DNA of 64,000 nucleotides from Rhodeus uyekii (lineage: Eukaryota > Chordata > Actinopteri > Cypriniformes > Acheilognathidae): the NCBI GenBank assembly GCA_037043235.1, contig JAWRVZ010000103.1:187501-251500 (forward strand), written 5' to 3'. The position numbers and the translations under genes are program-made. The notes under the pieces are model-generated. The model did not search any database. It saw only the letters and a list, made by a program, of their open reading frames with translations, and had not been told where the DNA came from. Positions 54,396 to 63,616 of this stretch are shown one piece after another; positions within the stretch are counted from its first letter, which is position 1, and every line of letters begins with the position of its first letter.

Positions 54396-54736
54396 TACCA
54401 ACGCCACCCTAGCGGAAAAGCATGCCCCAAAGAGCTCCAGTGGAGATGTTCTGGCACCCTCGGGAAGACCAGTCTCTCACGGCAAGATAGCCTTAGCTAG
54501 GACTTGCCCCACTGAGTGATCTGCATGGCTCATCGGGCCTCAGCCCCGGGAGAGCCATACCCAATGCTCGCACTGGGCTGCAGACCTCCTGACCCATGAC
54601 GAGAGGGAAAAACCCCCGCAGAAGGAGGAACCGCAAAGCGGCCCTTGCGCTCTCCTAGCCTCAGCCAGGGAGAGTAACCTTAAATCCTGCGGGAGACCCC
54701 TTCAGTGAGGAGACCGGACTCACGACCTCAGTTGTG

Positions 54737-55362
54737 AACCGGAACTCCGCGGCTGCGGTAGCGGCTCTCGGCCCAGTAGCGAACCTGGGGAGTGTCTACC
54801 ACAAATTGACCCCAGGACGCCCAAGGTGGTGGCCCTAAGAGAGGGCCACCGACAGACTGCGCATCGCAGCGCCAGCCGAGGAGCAGCCACCCAACCACAA
54901 GAACGCCTAAAACCCGAAGGTATCAAGGCGTAGGCGAGGTGAACCCGAAATACATATGGGGACTTAAGCACTGTTGTGCTGCCCGGCCCAGAACCGTAAG
55001 TAGTGAGAGTTAAACCTGACCTGAGGCACTTCTCAAAATGGTCTGGTTTGAGGCACTTGCCTAGGGGTCACCTTATCGCCAAGGAGGTCCAACACGCACC
55101 GAGCTACAACAACCGTCAGGCCTAGGCCAGAGCACGGCCGGAGCTACTACTACGCATCGGGAAGTGGCTCCTAGTAGAAGACCGACCACAACCCAGTGAC
55201 ACGTAGAACCTTCCTCAGAAGGTAGGTACGCCCAGCACCAGGGGAATAACGAGGCGCCCGGGGCCTCCCGGGTTAACGCTGACACCACCCTGGAGACGCT
55301 AGGGAGATGGTCCCCCGAAGGGGACTCTCCAGAAAATGCGCCAAACCCGCTGGCTAGCAGGA

Positions 55363-55422
<60 letters not shown>

Positions 55423-56680
55423 GGAGAAGAGCTTGAAGAGGGGCGGATGACCGCCCAAGCTCGACTGCTGATGCCACGGGGCCAAAGGCTTCGACCGTGG
55501 CAGGACAGCGTACTCCCAGGAACCTACTACGCGGCACAACGGTGGCTCTCCCCCCTTAGGGAAGCTGGGAGCTCACACCATGCATAGGTCTTAAACTTGG
55601 AGGGAGGCATGGCAACAACAGGGGAAAAACGGAATTGGTAACATAAACCCCCCGAAGACGCCTAGGGCAGTGGTCCCAGGGGGATCCAGAGCGGCCTAAC
55701 ATGCGTCATGCCTTGCCGACTCACATTCAGGGAGGAGAGCTTGAAAAAGGGGCTGTTGACCGCCCAAGCTCAACTGCTGATGCCACGGGGCCAAAGGCTT
55801 CGGCCGTGGCAGGACAGCGTACTCCCAGGAACTAACTACGCGGCAAAACGGTGGCTCCCCCCTCAGGGAAGCTGGGAGCTCAAACCATGCGTAGGAGTTA
55901 ACCATGAAACTCTGTGGCTGCAGTCGCTGCCCCCGGCCCAGCAAAGCGAGCCTGGGAAGTGTAACAAACACCCCCAGGAGCCCCAAGGTGATGGCCCTCC
56001 GGGGAGGGACCACACCTCAAGTGTGTCACCATCGAAAGCCGTGGAGCCGCCACTACAGCCGGAAGACCGCCAAGACCCGAAGGTAACAAGGCGTAGGCGA
56101 GGTGAACCGAAACCCAACGGGGACTTAAGCACTACAGTGCTGCCCGGTACCAGATCCGTACGCTGTTAGAGTCGCATCTCTCTAGAGGCACTCCTGAAAT
56201 GGTCTGGTTTAAGGCACCTGCCTAAGGGGTCCATCACGCATCGAGCTACAACAACCGTCAGGCCTAGGCCAGAGCACGGCTGGAGCTACTACTACGCACC
56301 GGGAAGTGGCTCCCGAGGAGATAGACCACAACCCAGTGACGCGTAGAACCTTCCTCAGAAGGCGAGTAAGCCCAGCAACAGGGAAACAGAGGCGACACCG
56401 ACAACACCCTGGAGACACCTAGGGAGATGGTCCCCCGGAGGGGATCCAAAGCACCCTAGTAAATGCGTCACAACATGCTGGCTACCAGGACCTCATACAG
56501 GGAGCAGAGCTTGAAGAGGGGCGACTGACCGCCCAAGCTCGGCTGCTGACACCTGGGGCCACCTAAAGGCTTTCGCCAAGTAACACTGCAAACTCCCAAA
56601 CCCACACTACGTGGAAACGTGGCTCTCCCCTCAAGGGAGCCGGAAACTCTATAGACCTTTCACTGAAAGGGAGGTATGGC
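54737..56680. repeat. 1.1-kb tandem duplication in DIRS-3
   Basis: 54,737-55,600 recurs at 55,901-56,680. For example, GAGCTACAACAACCGTCAGG is at 55,101 and 56,243, and AAGGCGTAGGCGAGGTGAAC occurs in both. A smaller 170-base block (GCTTGAAGAGGGGCG, CAAAGGCTTCG, AGGACAGCGTACTCCCAGGA) occurs three times, at 55,431, 55,739 and 56,509. Copies have diverged, so the duplication is not recent. Confidence 0.88.
55365..55418. repeat. (AT)n microsatellite
   Basis: 27 AT units in one copy of the duplicated block; absent from the other two copies. Confidence 0.97.
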
Positions 56681-57623
56681 AACCATCGCCCGGGACTCCC
56701 GGGTAACAATGATAGCAACAGAACCTGCTCCACCTGTGACCCCACGGGGCCAAAGAAAGCTACAGCCATGGCGAAGGAGCATATTTTCAACCAGTTTATA
56801 TGCAAAACGTTGCATACTTTTGCTGTCAGTTCCTTTCTAGGAAACAAATGGTGTTGAGGCGCACGGATTTGGTGTCATTGCCAGCACTAATCAGTCTCTA
56901 AAAGACGCCTAGGGAGGTGGCCCCCCAGCGGAGGGCCTACACACCCAAATGAAAGTGTCACAACGACACTGTATGTTCCTCAGAACCGATAAGGCTTTTA
57001 TTTTCTTTCCCTTTTTGGAAGGTAGTGCGGGAAACTGATCCAACCGCGCTGACCACACACCCATCTACCACACTGCGTAGGCAGGCTGAGAGAAGTCTGG
57101 CACTTTTGTGAATACAATGCCCAACTCCTCAGAGCTAGGTCGTTGTTAATCAAGTCAGAAGAAACCGCACAGGGCGTGCTTCCGGAACTTGAGAAGTCCC
57201 CGCGATAGCGATCGCCACTGAGCCTCAGCTGCAGCAGGACCTAAACCGCGAATCTGAACAGTCTCCTCAAAGACTGTCAGACAGGAATGGCAACCTACAC
57301 AGTCGAAGCCCTCGAGCTCAGACCATGTAAGACTAGCCCTCCCCCGCACCTTCCAGCGAGCGAGAACGACACCTCGATGCCGAACTGCTAACTGCCATGA
57401 CTGAGCCATGATGAGGCTCAGAACATTGATATCTTGAAGGCGCAGTGCCCAAGATTAGTGAAGGTGCAGTTAGGAAGTTTGCCATATCTGCGCACTTTTC
57501 TCAATCACACATGAAATCCCCTTTTCTTTTAAACTGGACTCGGGGCACGCGATCAGCAAAAATATCTTCGTTTTGCTCAAGTCAGACGCTAATACAGCTC
57601 CTCAAAGCTGGAAAGTGCACAGA

Positions 57624-57690
57624 GTGGGTTTCGAACCCGGGTCTCTCGCGTGAAAGGTAAACGCAGTATATGCAGTATAACATGCGAAAT
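57624..57690 (-). other. tRNA-like module, decayed
   Basis: The minus strand ends GAGACCCGGGTTCGAAACCC, a good T-arm with box B. The A-box half (ATGTTATACTGCATATACTG) is weak. It is paired with the better copy at 58,041. Confidence 0.45.
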
Positions 57691-58040
57691 TGTTACTGTT
57701 ACAATATCCGCATGCAGCGCCCTCGAGTGATACGAACAAGACTGTGTGCCTCCTGCTTGCGTGGGTACACAGGCAGGGAGACACAGCGCTTTCCTTTTCT
57801 TTTTTTTCTTTTTTGCAGACTGAGAGAAGTCTGGCAACTGCCAGAAACTCTAAAAAAGGAATCAGCCCCTCGAGGCTCCGATATTTTCCGAACATCCGCT
57901 TGAAAAAGCGGGAAATCTAGCTTGAGCCCAGTGCAACCTGGCGTCCTCAGGAAACCAGGTAGCATGGTAGCAATACTTCATTTTGCTCTCTCAGTCCAGA
58001 CGCTAAATACAGCTCCTCAGAGCTGAAAAAGTGCATTAGA

Positions 58041-58103
58041 GTGAGTCTCGAACCCGGGTCTAATGCATGTAAGGCAAACACAGCGTCCACTGTACCACAA
58101 TAC
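58041..58103 (-). other. tRNA-like module inside DIRS-3
   Basis: The minus strand reads GTATTGTGGTACAGTGGACG, then TTTGCCTTACATGCATTAGA, then CCCGGGTTCGAGACTCAC. GTGGTACAGTGG fits box A and GGGTTCGAGAC fits box B. Spacing is like tRNA-Gly, but the acceptor stem does not close. It may be a pol III promoter fragment or a SINE head captured by the element. Confidence 0.55.
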
Positions 58104-58769
58104 ACACAAGACATGCTTCCTCGTGAACCCAGCATCAACGATCGTCACTGAGCCTCAGCAGCAGCGAGATCGAAACTGTGCTCACAATACCCGCCGCCAG
58201 CGCCCCCGAGCGCTGACTGCGAGATGTAGTGCAGCCAGTGGAATAAACACTGACTGAGCAAGATATGATGAAAGACTTTGTGCCTCCTGCTTGCGTGGGT
58301 ACACGGGCATGGAGACACACAGCGCTTTCTTTCTTCTTTTTTCTAATACCGACAATACCCAGCTCCTCGAAACTGGACTGCCGCAGTAGAGAGTTTTCAT
58401 CCCCCGAGTCTACGGGGCTCATCCTCGGACGAGCTCCGGAAGCCCGGGGGAAGGGGGGTATATCCGGGAGAACATATGTGATCCCCATGACCGGGACCGC
58501 CGCAACGCCTCAGCGGCAGCGGGACCCATGCCACGAGGACCACGCGCTCTAGCAGCCTCCCCGAAGGTTGCTAGGCGAGAGCAGAGAGTTAGCAGTGGAA
58601 ACCGCTCACAATCCGCACAGGCACCGCCCTTGAGCGCTGCCAGTGCATGCTCTACCCCCCTGCATGACACTCGTAAAGTGTGCGTATCCCCGCCAATAAT
58701 AAATGGGAGAAGGGAAACACGCAGCGTAAAACTTTCTGCCATACTGAAAACTCTTGCTACACAGGCTTT

Positions 58770-58946
58770 CTAGTGCTTGTTGAAGACGAAAAAGCTGTCG
58801 GTGCCGGTTTCGGCGTGCCTTTTGTTTCCTGGCTCATGACGTCATCGGCGTCATTCTCACAGGTGTTTTCTATTGTGCTTCAAGAGTTGATGACGCGGGG
58901 GCGTTCCCATAGCGATGACGCAGCTCGAGTTCCCTTGAAAGGGAAC
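58770..58946 (-). repeat. 5' terminal repeat of DIRS-3
   Basis: Inverse of 54,100-54,240: GGTTTCGGCGTGCCTTTTG, CTCATGACGTCATCGGCGTC, GCTTCAAGAGTTGATGACGC, ending in the GTTCCCTTGAAAGGGAAC palindrome. Next base triplet outside is AAC. Confidence 0.88.
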
Positions 58947-59369
58947 AACAAATTTCTACAGTTCTAAAGGCCACTTTGTTATGTTTATGTTGGGAATATA
59001 CCTTTAAGACGGTGTACGTTGTTGTGTGCATGCTGTCCTCGTGCAAGTGCACAGGCACTGGAAGGAGTCTGTTTTTGTTTTGTTTTGAGGAGCTATGTTG
59101 GAGTGTTTCCATTTTTCTGGTTTTTACTTACCTCTTTCATGTGTGAGAAGAGGTTGCTGGTACGAAACTTAACTATAAAGGCTTGTATGACCAGTGAACC
59201 GCCTCAATTTCTTTCTTTCATTTCCATTTTCCATCTGGGCAGTCGTCAACCACTCTGTCAGCTCTGTCCCGTGTTTAAAGATATTTTACCTTTTTTTTAC
59301 GGTTTTTGTTTGGCAGCCGTAGCTGCCAGTCATTTACCGTTTTTTTATGATTTCTTTTTTACAGTGTAA
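58947..59369. other. Non-coding spacer
   Basis: No gene. The right end (TTTTTTACAGTGTAAAACTG) runs into the 84-bp minisatellite. Confidence 0.5.
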
Positions 59370-60179
59370 AACTGTTATTTTATGGATCTTTCCTAGATTA
59401 TTATGATCAAAAACCTTCAGTTAAATGACAGTGTTAACAGTTCTACGGATAAACACTGTTATTTTACAGGTATTTACTAAATTATTACAGTCAAACACCT
59501 TTAATTAAATGATATTGCTAAGAGTTCTATGGTTAAACACTGTTATTTTACAGGTATTTACTAAATTATTACAGTCAAACACCTTTAATTAAATGATATT
59601 GCTTAGAGTTCTATGGATTAACACTGTTATTTTACAGGTATTTACTAAATTATTACAGTCAAACACCTTTAATTAAATGATATTGCTTAGAGTTCTATGG
59701 ATAAACACTGTTATTGTACAGGTATTTACTAAATTATTACATTCAAACACCTTTAATTAAATGATATTGCTAAGAGTTCTATGGATAAACACTGTTATTT
59801 TACAGGTATTTACTAAATTATTACAGTCAAACACCTTTAATTAAATGATATTGCTTAGAGTTCTATGGATAAACACTGTTATTTTACAGGTATTTACTAA
59901 ATTATTACATTTAAACACCTTTAATTAAATGATATTGCTTAGAGTTCTATGGATAAACACTGTTATTTTACAGGTATTTACTAAATTATTACATTCAAAC
60001 ACCTTTAATTAAATGATATTGCTTAGAGTTCTATGGATAAACACTGTTATTTTACAGGTATTTACTAAATTATTACAGTCAAAAACTTTCAATTAACTGA
60101 TATTGCTAAGAGTTCTATGGATAAACACTGTTATTTTACAGGTATTTACTAAATGATTACAGTCAAACACCTTCAATAA
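59370..60179. repeat. 84-bp minisatellite, about 9.6 units
   Basis: ACACTGTTATTTTACAGGTA recurs with an exact 84-base step (59,453, 59,537, 59,621, 59,705 and so on to 60,125). Inner units are nearly identical; the first and last are diverged. The array stops abruptly where DIRS-4 begins. Confidence 0.96.
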
Positions 60180-60560
60180 AACGTCTCGGGTTACGTATGT
60201 AACCCTGGTTCCCTGAAGGGGAACGAGACACTGCGTCAGAAAACGCTAGGGGAAACCCTTGACGTCAGTCACGTGAAGATGTGTACAACCAATGGGAAAT
60301 TTACGCGTGTGAATGCAAGTCGCGGGAAGTGACGTCATGAACAGAGCATAAAAGCGCGCCGGAACCCGGAAGTGACAGCAAAAGAGTGTCTGAAGCGGGC
60401 CCGGAGGCGCAAGGAGCTGAGGCGAAGACGCAGCGTCTCGTTCCCCTTCAGGGAACCAGGGTTACATACGTAACCCGAGACGTTCCCTTTCATGGGAACT
60501 TCGAGCTGCGTCAGAAAACGCTAGGGGAACGTTATACCAACGTCACCTCAGCGACGCCGG
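60180..60560 (-). repeat. 3' terminal repeat and internal complementary region of DIRS-4
   Basis: GTCTCGGGTTACGTATGTAA (60,183) is the inverse of GGTTACATACGTAACCCGAG (60,460), with the inverted TTCCCTGAAGGGGAACGAGA arm. TGACGTCA at 60,330-60,337. The joined-ends block GAGACGTTCCCTTTCATGGG follows at 60,477. Confidence 0.92.
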
Positions 60561-60579
60561 CCTACGGATGTGTCTCAGC

Positions 60580-61600
60580 TCACTGAGAGAGCACCCTCGT
60601 TCCCGGAGCGGAATCGAGATCCAATTGATAGAATCGCATAAAGGTGTGCGGTGAGGACCAGCCAGCCGCAGCACAAACATCAGCAAGGGAAACTCCTGAG
60701 AGAAACGCCTTGGAGGTCGCCACGCTCCTAGTAGAGTGGGCCCGGACCCTCAGGGGAGAAGCATGTCCGGCCGACTCATAAGCCAGACAGATAGCCTCGA
60801 CTATCCATCGGCTTAGGGTTTGTTTGGAAGCTGGAGCCCCCTCAGGGGCCCCAAAACAAACGAACAGTTGGTTTGACTTACGCCAGGTAGCAGTCCTGAG
60901 GACGTAAGCGTCCAGTACTCGTACTGGACAGACCTTGTTCTTTCGCTCCTGCTCATGATCGTCAAAGGGGGGAGGACAGAAGGCCTGTAGCATGATAGAC
61001 CGAGCCACGTTCGTGAGAACCTTAGGGACATAGCCTGGCCTCGGGTGAAGAAAAACCTTCGTCATCCCGGGCGCAAACTCGAGGCAAGATGGAACCACCG
61101 AGAGAGCTTGAAGATCCCCAACCCTCTTTAGCGAGGTGATAGCCAGCAAAAGAAGGGTCTTTAGGGAGAGGAGTTTAATAGGAAGCTCCTCTAATGGTTC
61201 AAAGGGTGCCTGGAACAGGCCTTGGAGTACCAAAGACAAGTCCCAGGCAGGAACCCTGGTCTGTGTCACAGGTCTCAGCCTTAGAGTGCCACGAAGGAAA
61301 CGAGAGACTAGGGGGTCCCTGCCCAAGGACACCCCTCCCAGAGGTATGTGGCAAGCCGCTATGGCAGCCACATAAACCTTCAAGGTAGAAGGGGACAACC
61401 CTGTCGCAAACTTCTCCTGCAGGAACTCCAGCACTTTGCCAACGGGACAGGTTACTGGGTTTAACTGCCTTACGCTACACCAAGCAGAGAAGAGTTTCCA
61501 CTTTAGAGCGTAGAGTTTCCTCGTGGAGGGAGCTCTGGACTGAAGGATGGTCTCTACAACCTCGGCTGTGAGACCAGTTTCGATGAACTGGACCCCCTCA
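60580..61600 (-). CDS. DIRS-4 tyrosine recombinase
   Basis: About 340 residues at the end of a long minus-strand frame. The core-binding part starts TAEVVETILQSRAPSTRKLY and contains WKLFSAWCSVRQLNPVTCPV and GLSPSTLKVYVAAIAACHIP. The catalytic domain has the first Arg in TSLKRVGDLQALSVVPSCLE, the H-x-x-R box in LRVRAHSTRSVATSKAFLSG, the aromatic position in CAAAGWSSPH, and the tyrosine in TFMRFYQLDLDSAPGTRVLS. All signature residues are present and the frame is open. It would join circular DIRS cDNA into the genome, explaining the lack of target duplications. In DIRS elements this gene normally overlaps the RT-RNase H frame; here the RNase H frame stops at 61,554, inside the recombinase start. 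The exact start codon is uncertain. Confidence 0.92.
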
Positions 61601-62400
61601 GGGCCCAGACCTTCAGCTTCAGAAGTTCTGGGCGGGGGTGAAGAACACAACCCTCCGCCTGGGACAGAAGATCCCCCCTGACCGGAATCTCCCAGGGGAC
61701 TCCGTCTAGGAGGGATACCAGGTCCGAGAACCAGATCCTGCTGGGCCAAAAGGGGGCCACCAGCGTGAGACGGACCCTGTCCCGACGAACTTTGGCCAGA
61801 ACTCCCGGGAGCAGAACAATCGGAGGAAAAGCGTACAGGTGTAGCCTCGGCCACACCTGCATCATGGCATCCCGCCCCAGCGGCGCTGGGTACGTTAAGG
61901 AGAACCATAGAGGGCAATGAGTATTTTCGACCGAGGCAAACAGGTCTACCTGTGCCTTCCCGAATCTCTTCCAAATCTGCTCCACCACCTCGGGGTGGAG
62001 CCGCCATTCCCCGGGCCTCGGCCCCTGCCTCGACAGGAAGTCTGCTCCTATGTTCTGGACTCCAGGGATGTGGGCTGCCCTGAGGGAGAGCACCTTGCCC
62101 TGGGCCCAAAGAAGAACTTGTCTCACCAATTTGTACATTGGACGAGAGCGAAGACCTCCCTGGTGATTGATGTAAGCCACCACTGTCATGCTGTCTGTGA
62201 ACACAGTGACATGATGCCCAATTAGGTCCGGGAGGAAAGCAAGTAGCGCTCTGCGGACCGCCAGTAACTCCAGCAGGTTTATGTGCCAGGACTGGTGCCG
62301 CAAGCTCCAAAGCCCTTGTGAGGAGCGGTCCCTCAGAACCGCCCCCCAACCTGTGAGGGAGGCATCCGTTGACAGAGTCGGAGTCGGAGAGACGGAGAGA
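61554..62400 (-). pseudogene. DIRS-4 RNase H and following domain, out of frame with RT
   Basis: The open frame 62,303-61,554, and its upstream extension, read TLSTDASLTGWGAVLRDRSS, HQSWHINLLELLAVRRALLA, VTVFTDSMTVVAYINHQGGL (the RNase H Asp residues) and GVQNIGADFLSRQGP. The conserved C-terminal region follows: EVVEQIWKRFGKAQVDLFAS, YAFPPIVLLPGVLAKVRRDR, VAPFWPSRIWFSDLVSLLDG. In DIRS pol this region follows RT and removes the RNA template. The frame itself is intact, but it is one base off the RT frame because of a repeat-length change at 62,375-62,400. Confidence 0.88.
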
Positions 62401-63411
62401 CGGAGCCCCCAACACGGGGCCTTGTGACAGGAACCAGATATTCTTCCACAGGGTCAAGGTGCGTAGGCATCGCCTCGTGACCTTGATTGTGCGAAGCGGG
62501 TTGCCCCTCTGGGAAAACCCTTTGGTCCTGAGCCACCACTGCAGAGGTCTCATGTGTAGCAGGCCGAGCGGTATAACGCTGGACGCTGCTGCCATGAGCC
62601 CTAACTCTCTCTGAAAGTGTTTGACAGTGAGTAGCTGGCCTAGTTTTATGCCCTCGACAGTTGAACGAATGGAATGAATGCGCCCGGGGGATAGCCGAGC
62701 AGACATTGTTTCCGAGTCCCAAATGACTCCTAAGAAGGTGGTTCTCTGAGCAGGAGAAAGCACACTCTTCTTGGTGTTCAACCTTAACCCCAGCTCCTTC
62801 ATGTGAGCGAGCACGACATCTCGATGACGTGCTGCTGACTGAGACGATTGGGCTAATACTAGCCAATCGTCTATATAATTGAGGACACGGATGCCTTGTA
62901 ACCGCAACGGAGCAAGTGCAGCGTCCACGACCTTCGTGAACGTGCGGGGTGAGAGCGATAGGCCGAACGGAAGTACACGATACTGGTACGCCTTCCCCCC
63001 GAAGGCGAACCGTAGGAACTTCCGATGCTGAGGAAGGATGGAGATGTGGAAGTATACGTCTTTTAGGTCGATTGTGACGAACCAGTCCTCGGACCTGATA
63101 TGCGTCACAATCTGCCTGAGCGTCAACATTTTGAATTTTAGACGCAAGATAGTGCGATTTAGAAGACGCAAATCCAGAATGGGCCGCAACCCTCCATCCT
63201 TCTTCGGAACTATGAAGTATCGGCTGAAGAAACCGGACTGTCTGTCTGTAAGGGGCACATACTCGATGGCCCCTTTCTCCAGCAGAGAGTCTACTTCCTG
63301 TTCCATAATCAGAGCCTGCTGGGGTCCTACCGCGGACGATAGGATCCCCATAAAACGGGGTAGTGAAACCCCGAATTGAATTTTGTACCCGGAGATGCCC
63401 GGCAGACGCAA
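62388..63411 (-). pseudogene. DIRS-4 reverse transcriptase
   Basis: The first 341 residues of the 943-codon frame. Blocks in order: QALIMEQEVDSLLEKGAIEY, SRYFIVPKKDGGLRPILDLR, WFVTIDLKDVYFHISILPQH (first Asp), YQYRVLPFGLSLSPRTFTKV, and the active site VLNYIDDWLVLAQS (YIDD at about 179-182). The thumb follows (LNTKKSVLSPAQRTTFLGVI, VKHFQRELGLMAAASSVIPL). All catalytic residues are present. After GPVLGAPSLRL the frame leaves RNase H and continues by chance into the recombinase, so the 943-residue product would lack a real RNase H. The RT part itself looks functional; the start may lie upstream of the first Met. Confidence 0.9.
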
Positions 63412-63616
63412 CCATGCGGCCTAGAACTCTACTAAGGGAATCAGTCTCTCGAGACTGATCTCTGATACGAGCAGAGACACCACAGGGCCGGGGTTTCCGG
63501 ACACCGTACTGGTGGAATGCTCTAGGACCCTCCTTAGAGGGGGCAGTGCCTCCGAGACGGGCTCCCTCGGGAACCGGACACGGAGATGACCGCCTTGGTG
63601 CGGCTTGCCTCTGGCG

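Larger units (their letters stand above)
57602..58742 (-). pseudogene. DIRS-3 gag N-terminal pieces, tandemly repeated
   Basis: The frame 58,742-58,419 begins MAESFTLRVSLLPFIIGGDT, with VSCRGVEHALAALKGGACAD, CERFPLLTLCSRLATFGE and GPRGMGPAAAEALRRSRSWG. It parallels DIRS-2 Gag (GGDTHALCVKCLGADHARSA, ADCDHCSQLTLQVLCSRLAV), although several cysteines are lost. Further left, partial copies of the same start recur (58,400-58,135 with VPTQAGGTKSF; 57,895-57,602 with CLCTHASRRHTVLF and GAACGYCNSNN). A related piece (GLGPAAAEAQWRSLSRGLL) lies at 57,409-57,155. This looks like tandem duplication of the first 400-500 bases of gag. None encodes a whole protein. Confidence 0.65.
54058..58946 (-). mobile_element. 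Non-autonomous DIRS-type element with internal duplications (DIRS-3)
   Basis: The left end (the element's 3' end) is AACGTCTCAGGTTACGTATG. The right end (5' end) finishes GTTCCCTTGAAAGGGAAC. Terminal inverted repeats carry CATCGCTATGGGAACGC and TGACGTCA (54,188 and 58,837). An internal complementary region lies at 54,290-54,395. The interior has gag N-terminal fragments on the minus strand near the 5' end, and otherwise only non-coding duplicated sequence; RT and recombinase are gone. It would depend on an autonomous DIRS for movement. Confidence 0.9.

Noticed and set aside
55073..56169. Frames of about 150 residues in DIRS-3
   Set aside because: They cover duplicated non-coding sequence and an AT microsatellite (Tyr-Ile repeats), with no conserved motif.
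59370..60179. CRISPR-like or centromeric satellite
   Set aside because: It is a head-to-tail 84-bp minisatellite without spacers and too short to call centromeric.
60580..63411. A single 943-residue fusion protein (RT plus recombinase)
   Set aside because: The middle 250 codons are out of frame with a clear RNase H. The continuity is the result of a short-repeat frameshift, so I list the modules separately.
62333..63415. 360-codon minus-strand frame overlapping DIRS-4 RT
   Set aside because: It is the RT region read in another frame; it has no motifs, while the overlapping frame has all RT blocks.
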